Source of the DNA: Actinomycetota bacterium | GTDB lineage: Bacteria > Actinomycetota > Acidimicrobiia > IMCC26256 > PALSA-610 | Direction of reading: 5' to 3' | Assembly: GCA_003134555.1 (NCBI GenBank) | Contig: PLBO01000151.1 | Coordinates: 253,618 to 288,134, forward strand | DNA: 34,517 bases | Program-made: the position numbers and the translations under genes | Notes under the pieces: generated by a model | What the model saw: the letters and a program-made list of their open reading frames with translations, nothing else | What the model was told of the DNA's origin: nothing | Databases searched by the model: none | Shown here: piece by piece, positions 1-7,159 of the stretch | How the letters are laid out: every line of letters starts with the position of its first letter | Position numbering within the stretch: position 1 is the first letter of the stretch

Positions 1-735
1 GAGGCGCGTCGCGGCGCCCCGCCGGTAGAGCGCCGCCGGACGGCCGTCGGTCGGCGCGGTGCCGCCGGTCGGTTCCACGAATCCCGGGGTCGAGAGCACC
101 TTGCGCCGGAAGTTGCCCTCGTGCAGCACCTCGCCCCACACGGCCTCGTATACGCGGCGCAGCTCACCGAGTGTGAAGGGCTCGTCGAGGAAATCCGTCG
201 CGAGCGTCGTGTACTCGAGCTTGGCGCGTGAACGCTCGATGCCGTCGGCGATGATCTGCGCGTGATCGAAGGCGAGAGGTACTCCGTCGTCGCTCCCGAA
301 GCCGGGTATCGCGAGGTCGTCGATCGCCCAGAGCCGGACGTCGGTCGCGTCGGAGCCCGCGACCGCGGGCTCGTTGTGCGCGGTGAAGCCGACGTACGCG
401 ACCGACACCACCCGCATGCGCGGGTCGCGATCCGGCGTGCCGTAGGAGCGGAGCTGCTCGATGTGTCCCAGCGCGACCGACTCGCCGCCTCCCGAGACGA
501 GGACACCCGTTTCCTCCTCGAGCTCGCGGCGGGCGGCGCCGTCGAGGTCGTCGTCGGGCTCGACGAACCCGCCCGGGAGCGCCCAGCGCCCGCGGAACGG
601 ATGCCCGCGGCGCTGCACGAGCAGTACGGAAAGCCGCCCCGAGCGCACGGTGAGGAGCACCACGTCGACCGTGACCGCGACGGGCGGGTACCGGGCCGGC
701 TCGTACTGCTCGAGGAACTCGGCCTCGTTGCTCAC
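1..735 (-). CDS. Nudix hydrolase with C-terminal winged helix (NrtR-like), 3' end cut by window edge
   Basis: The reading frame runs from a GTG at 735 to the left edge without a stop, so the C-terminus is missing. The Nudix domain covers about residues 18-150, with a Nudix box at residues 56-78 (G-F-V-E-P then R-R-E-L-E-E-E-T-G-V). The position that is usually the first Glu of GX5EX7REUXEEXGU reads Asp (residue 62). After about residue 165 the protein continues with a segment typical of the winged-helix end of NrtR/COG4111-type proteins (F-T-L-G-E-L-R-R-V-Y-E, then N-F-R-R-K-V). Such proteins are either ADP-ribose/NAD-related hydrolases or NAD-biosynthesis repressors that bind a Nudix ligand without cleaving it. 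No NAD gene is visible here, so the target is unknown. GGGAGG lies just upstream of the GTG, rather close to it. Confidence 0.85.
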   Translation of the reverse strand, partial: MSNEAEFLEQYEPARYPPVAVTVDVVLLTVRSGRLSVLLVQRRGHPFRGRWALPGGFVEPDDDLDGAARRELEEETGVLVSGGGESVALGHIEQLRSYGTPDRDPRMRVVSVAYVGFTAHNEPAVAGSDATDVRLWAIDDLAIPGFGSDDGVPLAFDHAQIIADGIERSRAKLEYTTLATDFLDEPFTLGELRRVYEAVWGEVLHEGNFRRKVLSTPGFVEPTGGTAPTDGRPAALYRRGAATRL

Positions 736-883
736 GCCTCCCTTGTACTCGCGGTGAGCATAAGGAGCAACCGACTGCGGACCGCCGCAGGACGCGATCC
801 AGGGCGCGAGCCCGGGAAGTAGCGCACGTTTTCGCCCGGGTTGCCGATGAGCCCTACGAGATGCCCAACCGTGTGGAGGAACC

Positions 884-2149
884 ATGACTGCCCCGGCTGC
901 GCCCTACGAAGCGGATGCGCTCGACCCGAATCTGTATGTGCGCGGCGTCGCGCACGACCTCTTCCGGTGGATGCGCGAGAACGACCCCGTGCACCGCGAC
1001 GAGCGGAACGGGATATGGGTCGTGTCGACGTACCAAGACGTGTCGTACGTCGAACGGCAACCCGAGTTGTTCTGCAGCGCGCAGGGTGTGCGTCCGAAGG
1101 GCGGCGGCGCCGACGCGTTGTCGATCGTGTCGATGGACGACCCCGAGCACGCGCGGCAGCGTCGCCTGATCAGCCGCGGGTTCACCGGAGCTCGGATCAC
1201 GTATCTGACAGATCACATTCGCGAGGTCGCACGCGGGCTCGTCGACGACGTGGCCGCGCGACGCGAATGCGACTTCGTCGAAGACATCGCCAAGCCGCTG
1301 CCCCTGATCGTGATTGCGGGCATGCTCGGCCTCGCCGTCGAAGACCGCGAGCGCCTCGCACATTGGTCCGACACGATGATGGCCGGTGAAGGTTCCGAGG
1401 CCGACGATCCGCGCCAGGCGGCCGCGGGCGAGGCGTGGGCCGAGTACATCACCTACCTCGTCGGTCTGCTCGAAGACCGGCGCACCCACCCGCGTGACGA
1501 CCTCATCTCGGTGTTGCTCTCGTCGGCCGACGCGGGGGAGATCTCGTTCGACGAGGAGGCGCTCCACAGCCGCGTGCACGAGGGCGATCTCGCGGGCGCG
1601 AGCCTCGGCCTGGGCTCCGACGACCTCCTCTCGTTCTTGGTGTTGTTGCTTGTCGCGGGAAACGAGACGACTCGAAACGCCCTGTCGGGCGGGATGCTCG
1701 CGCTGTCGAACTTCCCCACCGAGCGCGCCAAGCTCGTGGGCGATCTCGGCCTCGTGAACAGCGCTACCGAGGAAATCCTGCGTTACGTGTCACCCGTGAT
1801 CAGTTTCTCGCGCACGGTCACCCGCGACACGGAGCTCCGTGGCCGCGCGCTGACCACGGGCGACGTGCTGCTCAACGTCTACCCCAGCGCGAATCGCGAC
1901 GCCGACGTGTTCGACGATCCCGACGCGTTCCACGTCGATCGATCGCCCAACCTTCACCTCGCGTTCGGCACGGGACCGCATTTCTGCCTCGGCGCGAACC
2001 TGGCCCGCACCGAGATCAGGATCCTGCTCGAAGAGTTGCTGACGCGCTTACCCGACATCCACGTTCCGGATGGCGTCGACGCCGAACGCGGCGCCAACGC
2101 CCTCGTCACCACGATCCAGCATCTCCCCGTGGAGTTCACGCCGACGTAG
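884..2149 (+). CDS. Cytochrome P450
   Basis: A complete 421-residue bacterial class I P450. The landmarks are clear: the I-helix oxygen-activation motif A258-G-N-E-T-T, the K-helix ExxR at E297-R300, and the heme loop F-G-T-G-P-H-F-C-L-G with Cys368 as thiolate ligand. The A-G-N-E-T-T-R-N-A I-helix is common in actinobacterial CYP124/125/142-type enzymes that oxidise sterol or branched lipid chains, but substrate cannot be read from sequence. It is soluble and needs external ferredoxin and reductase, neither of which is next to it. The Rieske gene 1.7 kb away is on the opposite strand. The ATG has a good ribosome site (GGAGGA, 3 nt before the start). The last 14 bp overlap the convergent thioesterase-like gene. 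The leader (736-883) carries two CCCGGG boxes about 22 nt apart and no other gene. Confidence 0.95.
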   Translation: MTAPAAPYEADALDPNLYVRGVAHDLFRWMRENDPVHRDERNGIWVVSTYQDVSYVERQPELFCSAQGVRPKGGGADALSIVSMDDPEHARQRRLISRGFTGARITYLTDHIREVARGLVDDVAARRECDFVEDIAKPLPLIVIAGMLGLAVEDRERLAHWSDTMMAGEGSEADDPRQAAAGEAWAEYITYLVGLLEDRRTHPRDDLISVLLSSADAGEISFDEEALHSRVHEGDLAGASLGLGSDDLLSFLVLLLVAGNETTRNALSGGMLALSNFPTERAKLVGDLGLVNSATEEILRYVSPVISFSRTVTRDTELRGRALTTGDVLLNVYPSANRDADVFDDPDAFHVDRSPNLHLAFGTGPHFCLGANLARTEIRILLEELLTRLPDIHVPDGVDAERGANALVTTIQHLPVEFTPT

Positions 2150-2936
2150 CGCACGTCACGATCGCGAGCGCGGTCGTGCGCGCGGCACCTTCGTCGCGGA
2201 CCTCCACCCGTAACACGTGTCCGTCTGTACGCCGGCCGAGCACGCGTGCGCTCGCGCGCACGGGACCGACGCGATTGGGTGCAAGGAAATGGAGCACGAC
2301 GTCGGTCGTCCAACCGCCGCCGGTGGCGTGCTCGGCCGCGAGGTCGACGAGCGTCGCGACGACCCCGCCGTGGAGGATGCCCCACGGATTCCGGAGCTCG
2401 GCGGCGAGGTCGATCTCGACGGAGCGATCGCCGACCGGGCGGACGCCGAGCCACTCGGGAATCGGCGGCAGATCGGGCGTGGCGTCGAAGAGGGGCTCGA
2501 GCACGAGCGGACGGCTCCACTGGGGCGGACCGTTCTCGGGAACGAGGATCGCGGACGTGAGCACGCCGCTCGCGACCAGCGCGCCTCGCGTGCCTTCGTC
2601 GCGGATCTGCACGCTCGTGACGACGTTGTTGCGGCCGCGGCGCAACAACCCGGAATCGATGCGCAACGGCCCGACGTGCGAGAGCGCGACGACGCGCGCG
2701 GCGAGGTTCGTCGACACGACCCACCCGTCCGGCAGCGCCGCGAGGCCGCCGGTGAGGCCGCCGACGTTGTCGAGCATCGTCAGGAGTGCGCCCGTGCGGA
2801 CGCCACCGGCCGGACCGCGCAGGTGGGGCGCGACCGCGGCGTGCCCGACGAGGTGCAGTTCCTCGACCTCGCGCATCGTGACGCCCATGTAGCGCCCGAC
2901 GTGATGCCCCGCTTCGGGGCGCTCGTGGCTGTTCAC
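2136..2936 (-). CDS. Double-hotdog acyl-CoA thioesterase-like protein (second of two)
   Basis: A 266-residue protein starting at a GTG whose GTGA overlaps the stop of the upstream gene. A longer open frame continues upstream but is only the shadow of that gene. It contains two PaaI-type hotdog folds: an N-terminal one around residues 25-125 (H-L-R-G-P-A-G-G-V-R-T-G-A-L-L-T-M-L-D) and a C-terminal one around 165-260 (N-P-W-G-I-L-H-G-G-V-V-A-T-L-V-D). The second has the H-G-G-V helix that lines the CoA pocket and is probably the active half. The likely role is hydrolysis or binding of an acyl-CoA. It is the last gene of the operon that starts with the YqgE-like gene at 4963, and ends convergently against the P450. 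Substrate unknown. Confidence 0.85.
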   Translation of the reverse strand: MNSHERPEAGHHVGRYMGVTMREVEELHLVGHAAVAPHLRGPAGGVRTGALLTMLDNVGGLTGGLAALPDGWVVSTNLAARVVALSHVGPLRIDSGLLRRGRNNVVTSVQIRDEGTRGALVASGVLTSAILVPENGPPQWSRPLVLEPLFDATPDLPPIPEWLGVRPVGDRSVEIDLAAELRNPWGILHGGVVATLVDLAAEHATGGGWTTDVVLHFLAPNRVGPVRASARVLGRRTDGHVLRVEVRDEGAARTTALAIVTCATSA

Positions 2937-3814
2937 GTGAGGGCCCGGGTCGCGACCGCGTGCACGACCGTCATCTGCCGGCTCTCGGCACCGGCATCGA
3001 CGAGCTCGACGCGGGCGGAGCCGTGGCCGGCACCGGATCCGAGCACGTCGACCGCGGTGCGGACGGGCCCGACCCGGCCGAACCCGAGGTAGGTCACCTG
3101 GAGATCGGCGACGACGAGCTGCTCGTTCGTTGCCGCGCGGAGCGCGGTCTCCGCTGCGACCTCCGCCACCGTCGCGACGACTCCGCCCTGCATCGCGCCC
3201 ATCGAATTGCGCGACCAGTCGGTGACGGGGACGTCGATCACGCCGCGCGCCGCGTCGCGCACACGCACACCCAGTTCGTCGAGCAGCGGTCGGTCGAGTC
3301 GCGAGCTCGCCGTCGCCATCGTCGAGGGGCTGTCGCGCACCCGGTCGACCTCGGGGTTCGTCTCGCGCCGGGGGAGCACCGAGAAGCTCATCGTGGCCGT
3401 GCCGATGTTCCGCTCGTGCTCGTCGACGAGCGCGACTTCGATGACGACCGTCGTCCGCCCCGCGCGCAGTACCTCGGCGCGAGCCTCGACGACCGATCCC
3501 GGGCGCGCCGCGCCGACGAGATGCAGGGTGAGGTCGGCCGTCGCGATCCAGCCGGGCGCGGCCGCGCTCGCCGCCAAGCCGCCGCCGATCACGTCGACGA
3601 GGGTGGCGAGTGCTCCCGCCCGCGCGTGGCCGAGATCGGTGCACAGCTCGGGGACCACTGGCATCCACGCGCGGCTTCGGCGTGCGTCCGCGTCGTGGTC
3701 GAACGAGAAGCGCAGGTCGCGCAGGAGATGGTGGTCGGGCGGATAAACGGCCGTCATGGGAACCGGGACGGTACCGAATGGGCGCGCGGCCGCGCCGTTC
3801 GGGGAGGACGTCAA
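2933..3814 (-). CDS. Double-hotdog acyl-CoA thioesterase-like protein (first of two)
   Basis: A 293-residue protein with the same two-hotdog layout as its downstream neighbour. The N-terminal fold (about residues 40-150) has G-H-A-R-A-G-A-L-A-T-L-V-D-V-I; the C-terminal fold (about 175-290) has N-S-M-G-A-M-Q-G-G-V-V-A-T-V-A-E. Here Gln-Gly-Gly replaces the His-Gly-Gly seen in the neighbour, so the two copies may differ in activity. The start is a TTG whose TTGA overlaps the stop of the Rieske gene. An internal ATG 19 codons on (M-T-A-V-Y-P-P-D-H) is a possible alternative, and neither has a strong ribosome site. The pair looks like a tandem duplication that diverged, perhaps giving a heteromer. 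Confidence 0.85.
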   Translation of the reverse strand: MTSSPNGAAARPFGTVPVPMTAVYPPDHHLLRDLRFSFDHDADARRSRAWMPVVPELCTDLGHARAGALATLVDVIGGGLAASAAAPGWIATADLTLHLVGAARPGSVVEARAEVLRAGRTTVVIEVALVDEHERNIGTATMSFSVLPRRETNPEVDRVRDSPSTMATASSRLDRPLLDELGVRVRDAARGVIDVPVTDWSRNSMGAMQGGVVATVAEVAAETALRAATNEQLVVADLQVTYLGFGRVGPVRTAVDVLGSGAGHGSARVELVDAGAESRQMTVVHAVATRALT

Positions 3815-4125
3815 CTCAGTTCGAGCACGACCGTTCCGTCATCCTCGCGGATAACCAGCGTCGCGACCGAGCCCTTGGGATCGATCCGGCCGAACTCGTT
3901 TCGCTTGTACGCGTTGCCGTCGCCGTCGAACGCCCAGGCATGACCCGGACACACGAGCTCCTCGTTGGAGACGTGGCCCTCGGCGAGGTCGTGATCTAGG
4001 TGCGGACACCACCGGGGCGTGCTGCGGAGGCGTCCGTCCATTCCCCGCCACAGCACGTATTCCTCGCCTGCGACGTCGATCGGGCGCACCTCACCCGGCG
4101 CGATCCCAGAGGCCGCAAGCTGCAC
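3811..4125 (-). CDS. Small Rieske [2Fe-2S] protein
   Basis: A 104-residue single-domain Rieske protein. Cluster ligands are visible as C40-P-H42 and C59-P-G-H62, 16 residues apart, followed by the usual A-W-A-F-D strand. There is no signal peptide, membrane segment or oxygenase domain, so it is a cytoplasmic ferredoxin-type electron carrier. The GTG start overlaps the stop of the DUF6457 gene (TAGTG), and its own TGA overlaps the next TTG start, so translation through the operon looks coupled. A longer open frame reaching 4767 is the antisense shadow of neighbouring genes. Whether it delivers electrons to an enzyme made here, or elsewhere, is not shown. Confidence 0.88.
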   Translation of the reverse strand: MQLAASGIAPGEVRPIDVAGEEYVLWRGMDGRLRSTPRWCPHLDHDLAEGHVSNEELVCPGHAWAFDGDGNAYKRNEFGRIDPKGSVATLVIREDDGTVVLELS

Positions 4126-4367
4126 TACGCGTCGCCCGCGAAGTCGTGGACGGCGCGAGCACAATCGTCGAGGGTGGCGCCGCGCGCGATCGCTCGGCCG
4201 AGGACGTGACACAGCAGCGGCGCATTCGTGCGGTCGCCGGACGTGTGCGCCGCGATACCGGCGAGGTCGAGCAATGTCTCCTTGGCGTCGGCGTCGAGCA
4301 ACAGATCGGCCGCGTCGAGCTTGGTCGCGCTCGCGAGGTGCAGCGTCATCTCGGTGATCCAGTCCAT
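4125..4367 (-). CDS. DUF6457 small helical protein
   Basis: An 80-residue helical protein beginning M-D-W-I-T-E and ending in a V-H-D-F-A segment, matching the small actinobacterial DUF6457 family as I recall it. Relatives are often found near, or fused to, molybdenum-cofactor genes, but no such gene is visible in this window. Function unknown. The ATG is preceded by an AGGGA ribosome site. It lies 38 bp after the YqgE-like gene and its TAG overlaps the GTG of the Rieske gene. Confidence 0.7.
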   Translation of the reverse strand: MDWITEMTLHLASATKLDAADLLLDADAKETLLDLAGIAAHTSGDRTNAPLLCHVLGRAIARGATLDDCARAVHDFAGDA

Positions 4368-4405
4368 CGTGGCCGTCCCTTCGCGCGCGTTGCGCTTGCC
4401 CACTG

Positions 4406-4963
4406 CTAATTGACCGATGCGTCCTCGGGATAGTTGGAGAAGAGGGCAAGCCGTCCGCGCTGGCGCCGCAAGACGTCTCGCCACAGGAACTCGGGCGTGC
4501 CGACGAACGGATCGCCCGGCTCCGAAGCGACCACGAACCACGCCCCCTCTTCGAGCTCGGCTTCGAGCTGACCGGGTGACCAACCGGCGTAGCCCGCGAA
4601 TACGCGCAGCGACGCGAGTGACGCGCCGACGTCGAGCGGGTCGTCCGCGAGGTCGACGGTGCCGAGGTCGTCGAGGATCTGGACGAAGCCTCCGAGCTCG
4701 TCGTGACGGCGTCGAGCGAGTGCAATGACCGCGCCGGTCGACACTGGACCGCCGACGAAGACGACATCGGGCGGCGACACGAGCTCGAACCATTCCGGGA
4801 AGACGTCGTCGATGGCCGTCTCGCTGCGGCGATTCAACACGATGCCGAGGCCGCCGTCGTCACCGTGTTCCAGCATCAACACGACCGTCCGGTCGAAGTT
4901 GGGGTCGACGAGGGGCGGTGCCGCTACGAGCAACCGTCCGCGGAGCGATCGCTGCCCGGGCAC
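4406..4963 (-). CDS. YqgE/AlgH family protein (UPF0301)
   Basis: A 185-residue member of the YqgE/AlgH family, with the N-terminal R-G-R-L-L-V-A-A-P-P-L motif, the following V-L-M-L-E-H and G-L-G-I-V-L-N-R-R, the central F-V-G-G-P-V segment, and Y-A-G-W-S-P-G-Q-L-E-A-E. The family is widespread; its biochemical role is not settled, although AlgH has been linked to regulation of alginate in Pseudomonas. I chose the GTG at 4963 because it gives the usual family length. An in-frame ATG at 5008 adds 15 residues and would leave only 8 bp to the divergent oxidase gene. It is the first gene of the minus-strand operon. Confidence 0.9.
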   Translation of the reverse strand: MPGQRSLRGRLLVAAPPLVDPNFDRTVVLMLEHGDDGGLGIVLNRRSETAIDDVFPEWFELVSPPDVVFVGGPVSTGAVIALARRRHDELGGFVQILDDLGTVDLADDPLDVGASLASLRVFAGYAGWSPGQLEAELEEGAWFVVASEPGDPFVGTPEFLWRDVLRRQRGRLALFSNYPEDASVN

Positions 4964-5016
4964 GCCCCGATCTTCGCACGCGGAGCCGTGTGCCCACAGC
5001 CGTAGCATCGTCCGCG

Positions 5017-6396
5017 ATGAGCGTCTCGTCCGGTTTGCTCGCGGCGTTGCGCGACACGGTTGGGGCTGCGCACGTGCGCACCGATCCCGATGTCGTCGCC
5101 GCGAACGTCGTCGACTGGACCGGCCGGTTCCGTGGTGCGACCCCCGCGGTCGTGCGCCCGGGCACGGTCGACGAGGTCGCGACCGTGCTTCGTCTGTGCA
5201 ATGCAGAGAGAACGGCCGTCGTGCCCCAGGGCGGCAACACCGGGCTCGTCGGCGGCGCGGTGCCGCTGCACGGGGAGCTCGTCCTCGACGTCCGGCGGCT
5301 CGATGCGATCGGGCCCGTCGACGCGCGCACCGGGCAGGTCACCGCACAGGCCGGCGCGACCCTGGCGCGCCTGCAACGTCAGGCGCGCGACGCGGGTTGG
5401 CAGTACGGCATCGACCTCGGAGCCCGCGACGTCGCGACCGTCGGCGGCATGGTCGCGACCAACGCCGGCGGAGTGCACGTGTTGCGCTACGGGCCGACGC
5501 GCCGCCAGCTCGTCGGCATCGAGGCCGTGCTGGCCGACGGGCGCGTGATCCGCCGGCTCGACGGTCTCGAGAAGGACAACTCCGGCTTCGACCTGGCCGG
5601 ACTGTTGTGCGGGAGCGAAGGGACGCTCGCCGTGGTCACTGCCGCGCGACTGCGCCTGCACGCACCGACTCGTTCTCGGGTCGTGGCGTTGTGCGCGTTC
5701 GACGACGTCGACGCGGCGCTCGACTCCGTCGGGGTACTCCGGCGTGAGCTCGACTGCGTGAACGCGATCGAGCTGTTCTTCGAAAAGGGGCTCGAGCTCG
5801 TATGCGACCGCCTGGGCCTCGCGCGTCCGTTCGCCGCGTCGCATGCCGCCTACGTGCTCGTCGAAGCGGCCGCCAACACCGACCCGACCGAATCCCTCGG
5901 ACGGGCCGTCGATCTGTGCGTCGACGTGGCGGATGTCGCGGTCGCGACCGACGAAGCCGCGGCGCGCGCGCTCTGGCGCTACCGCGAGGGACATCCGGAG
6001 GTGATCAACCTCTTGGGTGCGCCGCTCAAGCTCGACGTGTCGCTTCCCGCCGACCGGCTCGGGGAATTCATCCATACGGTCCCGGGGTGTATCGCCGCGA
6101 TCGCGCCCGACGCGTCGGTATGGATGTTCGGCCACGCCGCCGACGGAAACGTCCACGTCAACGTCACGGGTGTCCCGGCCGACGACGAGCGCGTCACCGA
6201 AGCGGTGTTCGAGTTCGTAGCCAGTTTGCACGGCTCGATCAGTGCCGAGCACGGGATCGGGAGCGCCAAGCGCCGGTACCTGCATCTGGTGCGCAGCGCG
6301 GTCGAGATCGAGACGTATCGCGCGATCAAGCGGGCGCTCGATCCGTTCGGGATCCTGAATCCGCACGTCCTGCTACCCGACGAGCGGAGCCCTTGA
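5017..6396 (+). CDS. FAD-binding oxidase, D-2-hydroxyacid dehydrogenase / GlcD type
   Basis: A 459-residue VAO/PCMH-fold flavoprotein. The N-terminal FAD domain has the PP-loop P70-Q-G-G-N-T-G-L-V-G-G and the second FAD segment T-V-G-G-M-V-A-T-N-A-G-G (141-152). The C-terminal FAD-oxidase domain has H373-A-A-D-G-N-V-H380 and S-A-E-H412-G, which supply metal and substrate ligands in D-2-hydroxyglutarate and D-lactate dehydrogenases. It ends with the typical D-P-x-G-I-L-N-P-H. The expected reaction is oxidation of a D-2-hydroxyacid to a 2-oxoacid with electrons passed to an acceptor; the exact substrate cannot be told. I start it at the ATG at 5017. A longer upstream frame overlaps the divergent gene and is not used. 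Confidence 0.9.
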   Translation: MSVSSGLLAALRDTVGAAHVRTDPDVVAANVVDWTGRFRGATPAVVRPGTVDEVATVLRLCNAERTAVVPQGGNTGLVGGAVPLHGELVLDVRRLDAIGPVDARTGQVTAQAGATLARLQRQARDAGWQYGIDLGARDVATVGGMVATNAGGVHVLRYGPTRRQLVGIEAVLADGRVIRRLDGLEKDNSGFDLAGLLCGSEGTLAVVTAARLRLHAPTRSRVVALCAFDDVDAALDSVGVLRRELDCVNAIELFFEKGLELVCDRLGLARPFAASHAAYVLVEAAANTDPTESLGRAVDLCVDVADVAVATDEAAARALWRYREGHPEVINLLGAPLKLDVSLPADRLGEFIHTVPGCIAAIAPDASVWMFGHAADGNVHVNVTGVPADDERVTEAVFEFVASLHGSISAEHGIGSAKRRYLHLVRSAVEIETYRAIKRALDPFGILNPHVLLPDERSP

Positions 6397-6468
6397 CAAC
6401 GGGTCGCATCTGGCAAGACTGTGGCCCGTTGGTCGCATCGGCGTGCGGCGCCGCCCGCGGGTGTGGCT

Positions 6469-6528
6469 GGCTCGGGTCGTCGCTCGGACGGACCGCCCGC
6501 CGCCGCCCGGCGACCCGAGCCTCTTCTC
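6469..6528 (+). terminator. Probable terminator after the FAD oxidase
   Basis: GGCTCGGGTCG (6469-6479) and CGACCCGAGCC (6511-6521) are perfect 11-bp complements, separated by a 31-nt GC-rich loop and followed by TCTTCTC. The T-tract is poor and the loop long, but the position between convergent genes fits a terminator. Confidence 0.5.
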
Positions 6529-7150
6529 AGATGAGCGGTTCGGCCGCGCGTGCCGGATCGCTTTCGGGCAGGTAATCCTGCGCCCACGTCATGCGCTTCC
6601 AATCGGGGATCGGCGCTTCGACGTTGTTCTTCGGCACGAACTTCGAGCGTTCGACGAGTTGCATCTTGTGGATGTAACGCGAACAGTTCGGGAACACCTG
6701 CGCGGTTCGCACCCGGACGACGAGCGTCGCGCCGGTCATCTCGGCGCGGAGTGGATCGTCGAGATCGACGGTCGCGACGCCGTTGACGCGAACGCGGTTC
6801 GGCTGTTCGAAGTCGATGAACAGCATGCCGACGTTGGCGTGGGCGCGGATGTTGCCGAGCGAGAGGAACATTCCGTTGCCGTCGTAGACGGGGAAGGCAA
6901 GAGTGCGGTCGTCGACCACACGAACGAAACCGGGGTCGCCGCCCTTGTAGGAGCACTGCGGGTTGCCGTCGGCATCACAGGTCGCGAGGAAGAACATGTC
7001 GCGCGACTCGATGAACGCCTTGGCGTTGTCGTCGATGCGTTCACTTACGAGCAGCTCGTCGATCCGGTCGGCGACGCGACGGGTGTCGAAGCGATCCTGC
7101 CAATAGCGCTGGTCGTCGTTGAAGGTGGCCACCCCGCCATCGTCGCGCAC
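6527..7150 (-). CDS. Pyridoxamine 5'-phosphate oxidase family FMN-binding protein
   Basis: A 207-residue split-barrel flavoprotein. The core runs from about residue 42 (K-A-F-I-E-S-R-D-M-F-F-L-A-T) through G-N-P-Q-C-S-Y-K-G-G-D-P-G-F-V to the R-V-N-G-V-A-T-V strand. These are typical of PPOX-like proteins of the COG3576 type that bind FMN or F420 and reduce small molecules. The C-terminal half (F-P-N-C-S-R-Y-I-H-K-M) is conserved in this subgroup as I know it. The substrate is unknown. The start is a GTG 9 bp after the stop of the transporter gene, so the two are probably co-transcribed. An internal GTG six codons on is a possible alternative. Confidence 0.85.
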   Translation of the reverse strand: MRDDGGVATFNDDQRYWQDRFDTRRVADRIDELLVSERIDDNAKAFIESRDMFFLATCDADGNPQCSYKGGDPGFVRVVDDRTLAFPVYDGNGMFLSLGNIRAHANVGMLFIDFEQPNRVRVNGVATVDLDDPLRAEMTGATLVVRVRTAQVFPNCSRYIHKMQLVERSKFVPKNNVEAPIPDWKRMTWAQDYLPESDPARAAEPLI

Positions 7151-7159
7151 CCCGGACGA

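Noticed and set aside
736-883. The two CCCGGG boxes before the P450 gene as an operator
   Set aside because: Six-base GC palindromes are common by chance in this DNA, and the spacing gives no clear dimer site.
4924-6366. A 480-codon minus-strand open frame
   Set aside because: It is antisense to the FAD oxidase, which has clear flavin and metal motifs.
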